60,856 nucleotides of DNA from Symbiodinium natans (GCA_905221605.1 CAJNDS010002627.1:126001-186856), one strand, 5' to 3'; shown: positions 39,971-50,559, counted from the first letter of the stretch. The notes: generated by a model not told the origin, from the sequence alone. A program made the numbers and translations.

Positions 39971-40511
39971 CTGAAGAGGGTCGAATTGGGTTTAGGGTTT
40001 AGGGTCTAGGGTCTAGGGTTTAGGGTTTAGGGATTAGGGTTCGGGGTTTAGGGTTCAGTGTTCAGGGTTCAGGGTTTAGAAATCTCAGGGTATCTCAGGT
40101 TGAGGCACAGGATTTCTGCAAGGGGAAGGGTGGTGCTGGGGCTACATCGCTAGACACATCTTAGACCAACCTGACCGACCCCCGAATGCTAAACACCGGT
40201 GGATGGGGAGGGCTTCGCGGTTTGAGCCGCAATGCGGCCAATACCTAAAGGATTTGATAAGGCTGCAGCCTGGGAAACTTAGGCTCACTGGGACCCTTCC
40301 TTGTGGCCTGTCCTACTTTTCAGAAATGAAGGTTTCGATGCTTCAAACCTCGATCCTCGAGCCTTTCAGCAAACCCCTTTCCCCGCAAGAGGCCGAAGCT
40401 TTAGGGCATAGGGCCTCAGATGCTTTCAGAATTAGTGAAAGGATTGCAGGGGTTGCTTAAACCCTGAACCCTGAACCCTGAACCCTGAACCCTAAACCCT
40501 AAACCCTAAAC

Positions 40512-40584
40512 CCGGGGTTGCTCCACCTCTTCCTCCTCTGGCAAGGGCAGGGATGCCATGGGAGCCTCCGCAGAGTCTGGATTG
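40512..40584 (-). CDS. Region B exon, acidic, ending on a telomeric donor
   Basis: Starts after GGTACTCAG and ends CCCCGG|GTTTAGGG (array 40459-40511). Phase 1/0, 24 codons, NPDSAEAPMASLPLPEEEEV then EQPR. The array 40615-40662 is upstream. The next intron (39971-40511) has inverted arrays at both ends. Confidence 0.7.
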
Positions 40585-40662
40585 CTGAGTACCCTGGGCC
40601 AAAAAAGGTTAACCGGGTTTAGGGTTTGGGGTTTAGGGTTTAGGGTTCAGGGTTTAGGGTAG

Positions 40663-41805
40663 GATTATGTGTACCCCAGAGTTGCTTTTAAGGGTCCAAT
40701 GCTGAGGTTTCGAGCTTACGGCTACAGAGTCCCTATGGTTGCGAGGCTTCTTCCAGAAGGGAAGAATTAGGGCCTATTAGGGTTCAGAAGTCGGTAATGT
40801 TGTCAGGCTTCTGAAGATATGGCACCTGGCTTGCCAGGATGCATGCTGTCCAAGACAGTACATCGGAAGACCATTGCTAAATTTCCGCCAGAGAGAAATT
40901 GAGGATTCCAGGTGCAGGAATTATGATCTCGGGGTTTAGGGTACCAGGCCTGAAGTCTACAGTCTACGGTTCAGGTTGAGCATCAAGTATTGGGATGTTA
41001 GGCGCTGGGATGGGCGCTTCAGGTACAGCCCTTGAAGAAGGGTACTGAGCTCTCTGGGATCTATCAATCCCAGGCATTCCGCTTCAACGCTTGCGACGAA
41101 CTCTTGCCCACGTCCAAACCCTGAACTGCCCCCTAAATCCTAGGCCTTATTAACCAATTATATCTGTACTGATAACCCACTTATATGCCCCTTGAGCGCC
41201 CTAATATGGTTCTAAGTACACTTTTTACTGGTTTTTCAGTACCATGAACCTCCAGGTACCCTTACTTTAACGCCCCAACCCACTTCCTTATTATTGCGCC
41301 TCAGGGGTAGGCATGGCCGGAGTTGGTGCCCCGGGGCTCGCGCTGTGGGCCTGTGCGGCCGATCTTGCTGAGATACTGTTTGGTTGAAGAAAAGACCGCA
41401 ATAACATCCCAGTGCATAAGTCTCAAAACAATGCACCTCTTATCGGCCAAAATGCCACAAGCACATCTTCAGATGCCTACAGAACAGCAAGGTTGGGATT
41501 CGGTTTGCCCCTCTCGCCAAGGCTTAGGAGTGTGAAATCGCGCCGCGGCTTTCCCTCACACGGAGTTCCCGCGGCTTCCTTGCCATTGGGGTCACACAGT
41601 CCGGCACACTTAGGAGTGCTCTACCTTTGGTGTCTATTGTCCACTGTGCACCCCCCCCCCCCAATCCAAAACGAATGTCCTTGAAAGGGTCGGTTGTGCA
41701 TGCTGTGACCGTCCTAACCACAGAGGTCCTCTTTACAGTCATGTTGCTTCCGATCTTGTATGGTGGTCCATTATATAGTACGTGGGGGCCAGGGACCCCC
41801 GCGTC
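40663..41805. other. Unassigned stretch
   Basis: About 1.1 kb without arrays. A palindromic AT-rich part lies around 41147-41240. No exon supported. Confidence 0.4.
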
Positions 41806-41868
41806 TCTAAACCCTAAACCCTGAACCCTAAACCCTAAACCCTAAACCCTGAACCCTAAGCCCTAAAC

Positions 41869-41913
41869 CCTTAAAAACAAGAAAAGCGCAGAAGATCCGA
41901 AGACCTGGAGTCC
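41869..41913 (-). CDS. Possible region B exon
   Basis: Starts after TGTGCTCAG and reaches TTTAAGG|GTTTAGGG (array 41806-41868). Phase 0/0 gives GLQVFGSSALFLFLR. An earlier GT (TCTT|GTTTTTAAG) would give phase 0/2 and fit the next exon. Composition is less convincing than elsewhere. Confidence 0.35.
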
Positions 41914-42086
41914 CTGAGCACAAAAAAGACCTCAAAAACTCAAGGCCTCTTGGGGCCCCCCAAAGGCCAAAGCCTGAAGCGCCCCCAGATTTCCCCAAAT
42001 CTCTGGAGACCCCGGTTTCAAGTTGCTGTTTTTCTTAGCATATGCTTTTGTGCACTTTTTATCGTTTTATTTAAAAAATCCTGTGG

Positions 42087-42258
42087 GGGTTTCCGAAATT
42101 GGGGTATGGCGGGGGTTGCGGGTTTCGGGTTCAGGGTTTGGGCAGGGTTTAGGGCTTAGGGTTCCGAAATTTGGGGTATTCTATTGGGGTCCTTGTTATA
42201 AGGTGATCCGTCTATTTGGAGTCTATGTTAGGGGTCCCCTATTTTCGCAAACCCCCAT
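42087..42258. mobile_element. MITE family 1 copy with an internal heptamer run
   Basis: Starts GGGGGTTTCCGAAATTGGGGTA and ends CCCCTATTTTCGCAAACCCCC. A second GGTTCCGAAATTTGGGGTATT start occurs at about 42162, with GGGTTTAGGGCTTAGGG between, so this looks like a copy with a duplicated left end around a short telomere-type run. Confidence 0.75.
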
Positions 42259-42467
42259 TTCAATAAACGACCTGCTACGAAACGAGGCCCCAAACAACTT
42301 TCCAAAGGGTTACCCCAGGAGCGAAACTCGTCAGCCCTAAAAACTCAAGTTCGTTTTTTCTTTGGGGGAGGGGGGGGGTGGGAGGCTTCTTTATACGAAA
42401 TCGATCACAACGTTACGTCTTTGGTTCCTGAACCCGAAGCATAATACTCCAGGACGCCCCAGGTCAC

Positions 42468-42509
42468 CTCAGCGAGTCTTCGCTGCAGCTCTGCTTCCCG
42501 CTGCCGGGC
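42468..42509 (-). CDS. Region B short coiled-coil exon
   Basis: Starts after TCCGTCGAG and ends GCTGAG|GTGACC. Phase 0/0, ARQREAELQRRLAE, a typical coiled-coil segment. The frame is open further upstream to about 42640, so the start may be earlier. Confidence 0.5.
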
Positions 42510-42802
42510 CTCGACGGAAGGCTTAGGATTACAAATGTCTAGGCGTGGTGGTCTTGATGATTCATGCAGGGCTTGCATAAGAAGGTAGTTCATGTAGGGG
42601 TGCAAGGACAAGTGGGGAAGGGTGGGACTACCAACACCGCGGGCCATGTTTGCCAATGATCCTCAGTTCCAGAAGGTGGTCATGGCCGGGATGTGCAGGC
42701 CAATGCCCTGCCGCCCCGGAATCCAACAGGTTCCGGAACGTTGGCAAGCGCGGATGGGGCCGCAACTCAGCAGAAACAAACTGCAAACCATGTGCAAATG
42801 TG

Positions 42803-42845
42803 GGGTTTCCGAAAATAGGAGTACCCTTGGGGGGTTTTGGGGTAT
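42803..42845. mobile_element. MITE family 1, left half only
   Basis: GGGGTTTCCGAAAATAGGAGTACCCTTGGGG and then GGTATAAATATTATTATT: the element breaks off into the ATT/ATG trinucleotide block 42845-43015. Confidence 0.7.
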
Positions 42846-43015
42846 AAATATTATTATTATGATAATAACTTTTTTGTTATTATGATTATTATTCATTATG
42901 AATATTATTTTATGATTATGATGATGATGATGATGATGATTATTGTTATTATGATTCTTATTATTGTTATTCATATGATTAATACTTAGTTATCATTATT
43001 TATTATGATTGTTAT
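42845..43015. repeat. ATT/ATG trinucleotide-rich block
   Basis: Degenerate TTATTATTATGAT and GATGATGATGATG repeats, grown from within or next to the half MITE. Compare 10047-10218. Confidence 0.9.
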
Positions 43016-43108
43016 TCGTATTCTGGGCTCGATCTCAATACCCAAATGGCTTCCGTGCAGCTGGCCGAACGTTCCAAGGCTTCACGGCACCACCAATCGG
43101 GATTTCCG

Positions 43109-43224
43109 AAACTACAGGGGGGGTGCCCCTTTTTGGGGGGTTCCTGCAATAAGGATTTTGGTTTTTTGGGGGGGTATATTTAGGGGGTATATAAGGGGTA
43201 CCCCATACATTTTCGCAAACCCCC
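43109..43224. mobile_element. MITE family 1 copy
   Basis: GATTTCCGAAACTACAGGGG at the left, GGGGGGTTCCTGCAATAAGG inside, and GGGGTACCCCATACATTTTCGCAAACCCCC at the right. The G runs inside are lengthened. Confidence 0.8.
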
Positions 43225-43515
43225 GAATGAACTTCACCAAGAACGCACCTGGACGGGTGCGCACGCCCTAACCGGTACACCCTTCACACGCCTGAGTAAC
43301 CCTCGGCCGACAGCCTACAAGGGCTTTCTTTACAAAGGCCGGTGGCCTCTTTATCTGTTTCCCTTATACCTGAATATAGCCCCTAGATGCCCTAACAAGA
43401 ACCCCCTACAAAACAGAAACCCTACTCCAAGAGGCCACCAAGCATAAGGCTTTCTTGAACTTTAATCCCCTAACCCTAACTAAACCCTAAACCCTAAAAA
43501 TGGGCGTTTTTGAAC

Positions 43516-43628
43516 TTGAATAGCTCATTCGGGGTCGTCAGACTTTGTTCACTGCGCGCCTCGGCAAGCTGCTCCTCGAGCTCCAGGATCTTCTGATCCC
43601 TCTCTGCCAACTGGGCACCAGCGTGTGG
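43516..43628 (-). CDS. Region B coiled-coil exon
   Basis: Starts after CAAAGTAG behind the array 43656-43710. Product AQLAERDQKILELEEQLAEA then RSEQSLTTPNELF, with clear heptads. Ends used here: TTCAA|GTTC; a GA donor after GCGCAGT would give phase 0/0 and join ..LAEARS to ARQREAELQ of the next exon. The array 43478-43500 lies on the donor side. Confidence 0.6.
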
Positions 43629-44558
43629 CTACTTTGGAAGATACGGTTTGAGGTGAGGTTTAGGGTTTAGGGTTTAGGGTCTAGGGTTTAGGATTTAGGG
43701 TTTAAGGTTTTGCGTTTTGGGTTGAATTTTGAAAGGATCATTCGTGCCCACGCGAGTGTAAGGCTTGCAAGTTTTACGGCCCCAGGGGAAAGAAAAATTC
43801 CTGAAGGCGCGGCTTCCAATCTTCTGAACCGTGAACCTGTGAAAACCACAAAGCAATGAAGCAATTGCATTTAGGAGGCACGAGTGGGGAGGGCGTCCCG
43901 CGCGTGCCGCTGCGTCAGAGCGATCTAACTCCCTTGACTCTGAAAGTAAGGACCCCAAAGTGCGAGCACTGTTGCGAGAACAAACTTTCTTCAAATCTGA
44001 CATTCAGCCTTGCTGACAGCGTAAACTGCAAGCAATCCTTTAAACTTTAAACCAACTCCTTACCTGGCTTCACTCACTTTCCGAGGAGATAGAAGAAGAT
44101 AGCGCAACTCAGATCACGACTAGAAATACATATGCGACTACAATGCTGTTCTCCAAGGGCTCATCAGAGGAAAGCCGCAAGGTACTTGCTAACACAAATC
44201 AGAGGCTATTTCTCATCGATCAGTCATGCTGCAGCAACTTCCAGCAGCAAGGTGCAACTATAAGCCCCGTTTCCAAGGCTTCTAAAAAAAACAACGACTC
44301 CTAACCCCTCTAAACCCTGACCCCTGAACCCTGAACCCTAAACCCTAAACCCTAAACCCTAAACCCTAAACCCTAAACCCTAAACCCTAAACCCCGAAGC
44401 CCTGGCCTTTTTTTCCTATGCGATTACACCGCTCTAGCGAAAGGAAGGGGGGAACTACCTGCACCCTAGCTGCCAACGGCGTGGAAGGCCGCCGCATGTC
44501 ATGGGAAACCCTAAACCCTAAACCCTAAACCCTAAACCCTAAACCCTAAACCCTAAAC

Positions 44559-44624
44559 ATGGACGCCGAAAAGTCGAAGGTCATGACCGGTGCCGTAACA
44601 CGGCAAGGCAGCAACTTGGAGCAT
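44559..44624 (-). CDS. Region B exon ending on a telomeric donor
   Basis: Starts after GTAGTAAG and ends GTCCAT|GTTTAGGG (array 44506-44558). Phase 0/0, 22 codons, MLQVAALPCYGTGHDLRLFG. Joins in frame to 44694-44744 over a 69-nt intron. Plus-strand ATGGACGCC at the same place is a shadow. Confidence 0.5.
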
Positions 44625-44693
44625 CTTACTACGGGGCCAGTTGACCGAAACCCTGAGACCCGCAAGCAAGGCAGAGCCTGCAACCCCCTAAGC

Positions 44694-44744
44694 TCTGGCC
44701 TGCGCCGCAAACTCCGCCTTCTTCTTGGCCACAAACTCCTGTGC
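44694..44744 (-). CDS. Region B coiled-coil exon
   Basis: Starts after TCTAACAG and ends GGCCAGA|GCTTAGGGGG, a GC donor. Phase 0/0, AQEFVAKKKAEFAAQAR, helical and charged. The array 44783-44855 lies on the acceptor side. Confidence 0.6.
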
Positions 44745-44855
44745 CTGTTAGAGGTCTCTCCGAGTCTCTCCCTCGAGTCTCTAGGGTTTAGGGTTTAGGG
44801 TTTAGGGTTTAGGGTTTAGGGTTTAGGGTTTAGGGCTTAGGGTTTAGGGTTTTCT

Positions 44856-45078
44856 GAACTGCAGCATGAGGGTTTTCAACCTGGACTGGACGTTTGGCAT
44901 CTTATCTGAGGGTCTCGGAGGTTCACATGTTGCATGTCGTGCCCAAAGGTTGGCCGGAATCGCCAGATCCTCAACAGCCCTCGTGCACTAGAAAAGCCGG
45001 ATTCGCGAGCTATAGCGCATGGATGACCAGGGATTCGGACACGGAGGTTTTTGCGCACATGCCGCCGGATCCCCCCCC

Positions 45079-45124
<46 letters not shown>

Positions 45125-45913
45125 AAGAAAAAATCAGATCATAAATCCTGAACCGAGGCCCGAAAAGCTAAACTCCAAATCTTGCCAGCCCTCCCTATAA
45201 AGCCTGCTTAATATGAAAGTTGGAGAGTAGAGGCGGCAGAGGGGTGGGGGGGAAGGGGTGGGGGGCGGGGGGTGGGAAGGAAAAGGGAGGGGGGGGAAAG
45301 GGAGCGGACCTTCAACCCTGCAACCCATGCACAACACCCTCGGCCCTCAAGACCATAACCATTATAAAACCCAGGGTTTACCTGGGGAGGGAAGGGGGTC
45401 GGGAGTGCAAAGCCCGAAACCGAAACCGCAATTCCTAAACACCAAACTCTAAAGCCTGAACATGCCCAAAACCCTTACAACCCAAAAGCAGCAAATCCGA
45501 AAAGCCCACAGCCCAACAAAACTAAACCCCAACAAAACTCAGACCTGAAGACCCCAAACCTGTCAAATCGGGAGACCCGGATGCAAAAACCATAAACCCT
45601 GAACCTTGACCCCCAAGCCATAGATCCCAGAAACCCTCAGCCCGAAAAACTTTAAACAGTAAAAGAAACCTTAAACCCTTAATCCTGAACCTCGACAAGA
45701 ACCGCATGAAGCGCTCCTGCTTGAATTAATTGCCAGTGCTTGAATCGGCAGCGCTTGAAACTAGGTTCGCGCTTCAGTCACACAGAATTGAACCACCAGC
45801 GTCTTAATCAGGATGTGTCTTTGAGTTGCGCGTCCTTGAAGCGCCAGTGCTTGAACCGCCCTGGCGCTTGAATAGCGCTTGATAAACTCTCCTAACCTCT
45901 TAGCCGATTAAAT
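44856..45913. other. Unassigned stretch with simple repeats
   Basis: About 1 kb: a (CA)n run at 45082-45122, a G-rich run at 45240-45300, and many loose AACCCTAAA/AAACCC-like words (45400-45700). No exon supported. Confidence 0.4.
45082..45122. repeat. (CA)n microsatellite
   Basis: About twenty perfect CA units. Confidence 0.95.
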
Positions 45914-46003
45914 CCCTAAACCCTAAACCCTAAACCCGTAACCCTGAACTCTAAACTCTAAACTCTACACTCTAAACCCTAAACCCCTGTTTTATCCGCC
46001 CTC

Positions 46004-46097
46004 TTTAGGACTCTTCAAGGCTGACGGAGTCGGATGGCCTTCCGCTTGAGGTCGTCGCGCCTGGGAGCCGGATCGGGCACGGTTCGAAAGGTGTTCT
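46004..46097 (-). CDS. Region B exon, Ser/Pro/Lys-rich
   Basis: Starts after CTACTTTAG at the edge of a family 1-like MITE. Phase 1/0 with a GA donor (CCTAAA|GAGGGC) gives EHLSNRARSGSQARRPQAEG then HPTPSALKSPK. Another frame gives NTFRTVPDPAPRRDDLKRKA then IRLRQP and a stop at 46015-46017. The first fits the neighbours; the second would be a gene end. Confidence 0.5.
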
Positions 46098-46185
46098 CTA
46101 AAGTAGGGTCCCTTTTTGGGATCCCTTTTTAAAGGGTGCCACCTTATAATGGGTACCCAAAAAGGGACCCTAATTTAGGAAACTA
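46098..46185. mobile_element. MITE family 1, diverged copy
   Basis: GTAGGGTCCCTTTTTGGG at the left and CCCAAAAAGGGACCCTAATTT at the right are inverted. GGAAACTACCCATG ends it, like the AAACCCCCATG ends of family 1. In the gene sense it takes the acceptor-side place of exon 46004-46097. Confidence 0.6.
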
Positions 46186-47030
46186 CCCATGTGTCTATTT
46201 AGGTATCTGTTGGCGGGCATGGGGTTTGGAAAGCTGCAGCGACTGCGAACGCCTTGGAGGCCTCGCAGACCTTCTACGATCGGCGATTTTGCAGCCCTTA
46301 CACTGGGCAGGTGCACCAAGGCAGCCAACCGCAGACCAATGAGCAAAGCTCCGGATAACCCAAACTTTTTGAGACCTTTTGCAAGCTCCTCAAATCTTGG
46401 CCCCAGGCTCCTGCTCGGCGCGCTCAGCTCTCCGGCGGAGCCTTTGCTCTTAAGGCGTGGGCCCAGGGTGCAAGGAGTCGGGAAGCAGATGCGTTCGGAC
46501 GGACTCACCTTTGCTTGGAGGGCCGTCCTCCTTTGTGATGTCCCAGTCAGAGGGCAGCTTTGCCAGGACGTAGGCTTTAAGCCGTTTGGAGTTCCCACTC
46601 AAAGCAGCTGATACAGGACATGCTCCTAAGCCGACCCAAATACAAGTTCCAGACACCCCCCCCCAAGCAAAACCGAACTTGCCTAAGCCCCTATGTCAAC
46701 CAGTCGTTCACCCTCCAACTCCCATCACCGCGGCCCCTGAGGTCAAGGCCCGGCGTCCTCCTGCCAGGGAGGTGATCTAAACTTAAAAGCCCAAGCCTCA
46801 AGCATTCAGGCTCCAGGTTCACATGGCAAGATGCTTTGCCTCAGGTGCTAGATTTCATATGGGTGCCACCACTGCAAGGATGCTACAAGATACCGCATCA
46901 GGCTTGCACAGCCCTGCACTCAGGATCTTGGTCTGGCAGGATTCAAGCTTCTGGTGCTGAGCGGTGCGATATGGCCTCAACACAGGAACGGCGGGTGGTC
47001 CCCCTCAACCCTAAACCCCAAACCCTAAAC

Positions 47031-47080
47031 CCAGGTGCCACTCCAGAAAGGGCCTGCCCGGCAGTGCCTCCATGCTTCTC
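47031..47080 (-). CDS. Region B exon ending on a telomeric donor
   Basis: Starts after GTCCGAG (or earlier after GATAG, adding FVKEAVLSE) and ends CACCTGG|GTTTAGGG (array 47007-47030). Phase 0/2, EKHGGTAGQALSGVAP. The array 47139-47235 lies upstream. Confidence 0.6.
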
Positions 47081-47662
47081 CTCGGACAACACAGCTTCTT
47101 TGACAAAGCTATCGAGACCCAAAGAAAGTTGTTTGCACGTTTAGGGTTTAGGGTTTAGGGTTTAGGGTTTAGGGTTTAGGGTTTAGGGTTTAGGGTTTAG
47201 GGTTTAGGGTTTAGGGTTTAGGGTTTAGGGCTTAGGAGATGCCTCGCAACACAAGGGGCAGAGCGCTATCCGAGTCTACCGACTCCTTCCAGGACAGCGC
47301 CTTAACTGGGCTCTGACCTTACAGAATTGACAATGTATGCTTGACCATACTCGTGCCTGTTTTGCAGAAGCCCCACTTAAACTCCGACTCCGAGCCATAA
47401 AGCCGTAGCTAACTGTCACGAAGCCTGAGCGGCAGCTGTTCCAAACTACCTTTGAGTGGCAATGCTGCATCATTCTGCGTCATGCTGCCCCGTGCCCTGC
47501 ACACGGACGTTTCCTTGCAAGCCATGAACCCTGCGAAGCTTGAAAAGTCACGTCGACACCACGAGGTCTGTGAGCGTGCGTGTATTCAAGCTGCTGCTGG
47601 GCGCAAGAGACAACATGACTCCCCAAATTCTTACTGCACTGTACTGCTTTCCCCATGAACCA

Positions 47663-47830
47663 TGGTTCCATGGAGTGGAGTATGGTCGCCTTGCGCTGAG
47701 GCCAACACCGACCAAAGGTCGATGTCAACCCAGTTGGCGATGCTCTGGGCGAATACAGGCTGTGGAGTCAAACAAGGAGATGTTTATTCCGCTCTGTATA
47801 TGAGGTGGAGGACAGAACTTCGTGCTAGTG
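47663..47830 (+). pseudogene. Possible LINE reverse-transcriptase remnant
   Basis: One plus frame contains LWANTGCGVKQGDVYSAL. G-V-K-Q-G-D followed by a small-residue stretch is the usual motif 4 of non-LTR reverse transcriptases. Nothing else of the enzyme is recognisable: the expected ADD motif is not convincing. It runs against the genes and lies in an intron. Call it a degraded fragment at best. Confidence 0.3.
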
Positions 47831-48601
47831 GTTTGGGGTGGCTGTACGTTTGGGTGCCCGGAACTTTGGACAAACGCAGCAAAGAAGCAAAAGCTTCTGC
47901 CGACGACTTGCAACATCAAAACAGGGTGGCAACTACAAGCCCCATCGAACAAAAATGTTTTCCAGGGCTATGCTCCTCGGGATGATGGACACACCAGCAT
48001 CCCCCGCAAGCATGGACCGCATCGCTAGCTAGACAGCCAAGTATGTAGAAGATGGTCTAATATGCTAGATCAGCAGACAGAGTTCAGAAAAGTCTACAGG
48101 ACATGAGAACTGCTTGCCACGCATGTAACATGGGCTGGCAGCCCGATTCCTACCATGGTCAAAGTTGAAAACTTTCACTATCCCCGAATCTCAGCAACTG
48201 CAGTCAGCGGGAGTCGACCCACATTTGAACCGGCCCTTTCCCTGGCACCCCATCGATGCCTGGGTCAAAGAGGCTCCTGAAGGCCTTCGCATCATGGGCC
48301 CACGTACAACAACACGGCATCTGTAGAGATGGCAAGGATAAGGATGTGAGGATCACTTCTCAGGGATTTCTGGGACAGAGGCCCATACAGAATTTCTGGG
48401 TAAGCTCATGGAACACCAGTCGTGTGGTTTCAGGGAGGTTAAGACAGCAGCTCCGAACACCTGTCGTTTGCCGAACAAGCCCTAACTCAGGCCGGCGAAC
48501 AGTGGAAGAAGTGAGGCGTGGAGCATCGTGCAAGGTCGCCAAGCAGCTAAAGACCCGGGACCACCCAAAAAAACAGCGTTGACTCAAACGTCAGGCTAAG
48601 C

Positions 48602-48660
48602 CTGTAGAAGCACGCAGGCGGCCTTGCCGCACCCGGTGCGCCCTTGGGGTCCTGGGAAAG
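48602..48660 (-). CDS. Region B exon with a strong acceptor
   Basis: Starts after CTTTCTTTTTGCAG, the best pyrimidine tract in the window, and ends CTACAG|GCTTAGCC (GC donor). Phase 2/0, FPGPQGRTGCGKAACVLLQ. It contains GRTGCGKA, like a P-loop but with Ala in place of Ser/Thr, in a Gly/Gln/Pro-rich setting, so I do not call an ATPase. Confidence 0.6.
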
Positions 48661-50106
48661 CTGCAAAAAGAAAGGCCAGATAGTTGAGGATTCAAGCTGG
48701 GACAAGGCAACGTTAGTTCCCCAACATCGGAACAGCTATCTTAAAGCATGACTAGGCTGTTTGCTGTGTGATGCCTGGATTCAAGGCTGCAGCATTTAGA
48801 CTGAAGCGGCGGCGTTCACAGGTACTTGGCTTGTCAAGAATAGGCCAGAAGCTGATGAAACCGCGAACAACAAGACGAAGAGGAAACCAATTTCGCCGAC
48901 ACCGATTTGGAGGTCTTGGCAAGTAGGTGAAAGTCACGTTCGGTACACCCCCTGGCTGCAAACACTGTAAAGTTGCAACGCTTTGGGCTTTTCGAAAGCT
49001 CTAAACCCGCGATAGCCAGCGTTTCTGACTGTTCACTGGCTTCGAATGCTGTAGATTACCAACGTTTCTGGCGGCTCATCCTCTGCGCTGGAACTTGCTT
49101 GCAAGAGTTCTGACGGTTCACAAGCTGCAAATTACAGCTTTTCTGGCTGTTCGTGCTGCATGTGACATTTCTGGCTGTGACTCGGCTTCGAATGCACATA
49201 ATTCAGTCGTAAGTCGGAACGAGTAATTAGTATTTAGCAAGCAGTATGTAAGGATGAGAAATTCATCAGCAGGTGTTAGGTACTAGTATGTAGTACTTTG
49301 TAATCAATACTGAAAAGGTTGTACTTCATAACCATCGTCATGATGAGCTAGCTGGCGATGGTTGTGTTAAACGGAATACGTGCAAGCAATGATCATCGGA
49401 CCAGGGGACCAGAGGACCAGAGGACCAGTCGCCAACCCTACCAAGGGACCCAACCCGCCAACCTTAGGAACAAAACTGGGGGCCTTGGCAAGCTTGAGCA
49501 GGCACAGATGACCAGAATCAGCTGAGCACAAGGCGACTGTTGCAAGTGCTAGGTTGCTAGATGTTCCTCCGTGCCCTCATAAGCAAAGGCTATCAGAAGT
49601 AGCCGAAGCAATCGCTATCAATAACAACGGGGACCCGCCAAGCCGCAGGGACCCTGTTGAGGCAGGGGACACAGGAATGTGATGCAGAAGCTGCCCAAGG
49701 CAAGCAAAGCGAGCGGAGCACCGCAGAGTGTTTTGGAAGGAGCAGGAACCGGATGTACATATCCAATATATAGCCGAAGACAAGGCAATGAGAACCGAAG
49801 GCGAACAGAACAAACGCTGATGGCAGGAAATGGCGCGGCATGCATGGGCCCCTTTCTGCCTCCCTACGCACACAAATGCGTTGCAGCCACACCCGCAGCC
49901 GAAAACCAAAACGTCTGAAGGACACCAGCATGGAAGGTCGGCCTCTAGTGAATGGAGCATCCCACCCCGAAGGCCATGCAAACTCAGCTCCAAGGACAGG
50001 CGAAGCTTTGGGCTTTTTGTGGGCGACAATACAGCAAGTTACGCTATCCCGTGGAGCAAAACGCATGAAGCTCTACGACAACAAAGCAAAGAACAACAAA
50101 TAATCA
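48661..50106. other. Unassigned stretch
   Basis: About 1.4 kb of unique sequence, including TTTCTGGCTGTT-like repeated words (49020-49190), a hairpin AACCATCGTCATGATG...CGATGGTT (49332-49365), and GGGGACCAGAGGACCAG tandem words (49400-49426). The longest open frames (minus 49577-50066) show no domain. By the chain it is intron. Confidence 0.4.
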
Positions 50107-50143
50107 ACCCTAAACCCTAAACCCTACACCCTAAACCCTAAAC

Positions 50144-50229
50144 CTTGGCGATAATTCGGGGCTGCGCCCGACACAGAGGCCCCGACTGCCTGAGGCACGC
50201 TTTGCTGGGCCTGGCCAGGGTTCCAGAAG
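50144..50229 (-). CDS. Region B exon, Gln/Ala/Pro-rich, on a telomeric donor
   Basis: Starts after CCCAGCAG and ends CGCCAAG|GTTTAGG (array 50107-50143). Phase 1/1, 28 codons, FWNPGQAQQSVPQAVGASVS then GAAPNYRQ. Joins in frame to 50560-50660 and 48602-48660. The array 50255-50305 is upstream. Confidence 0.65.
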
Positions 50230-50467
50230 CTGCTGGGTCTTAGGGACCCTCTTGGGTTCAGGGTTCAGGGTTTAGGGTTTAGGGTTTAGGGCTCAGGGTT
50301 CAGGGTCACGAGTTTCAGGAGGACAGCAAGAACCCAGGGAGCATCATTCCACGATCAGAAGGCAGAGCATCTCAGGCTGCGGCGCAGAGCTTCAACCAAG
50401 CAAAAGGGAGACCCCCAACCGATCCACTGAACCAAATCCCTAAACCCTAAGCCCTACCCTAGACCCT

Positions 50468-50512
50468 GAACACTAGACCCTAGACCCTAGACCCTAGACC
50501 CTAGACCCTAGA
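50468..50512. repeat. CCCTAGA variant block
   Basis: Seven units of CCCTAGA within the array 50440-50559, followed by CCCTGGA units (50525-50545). Two successive variant blocks in one array. Confidence 0.85.
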
Positions 50513-50559
50513 CTCTAGGCAGTGGACCCTGGACCCTGGACCCTACCCGTACCCTAAAC

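Larger units (their letters stand above)
35785..44855. repeat. Telomere-type heptamer arrays, fourth part
   Basis: TTTAGGG on plus at about 35785-36076 (the longest perfect one), 36183-36268, 37583-37729, 38250-38330, 38740-38775, 39989-40079, 40615-40662, 43656-43710 and 44783-44855. CCCTAAA on plus at about 37425-37475, 38059-38120, 40459-40511, 41806-41868, 43478-43500, 44300-44395 and 44506-44558. Confidence 0.95.

Noticed and set aside
48602-48660. Walker A motif (GRTGCGKA)
   Set aside because: The last residue should be Ser or Thr, the setting is low-complexity, and no Walker B or ATPase fold is visible nearby.
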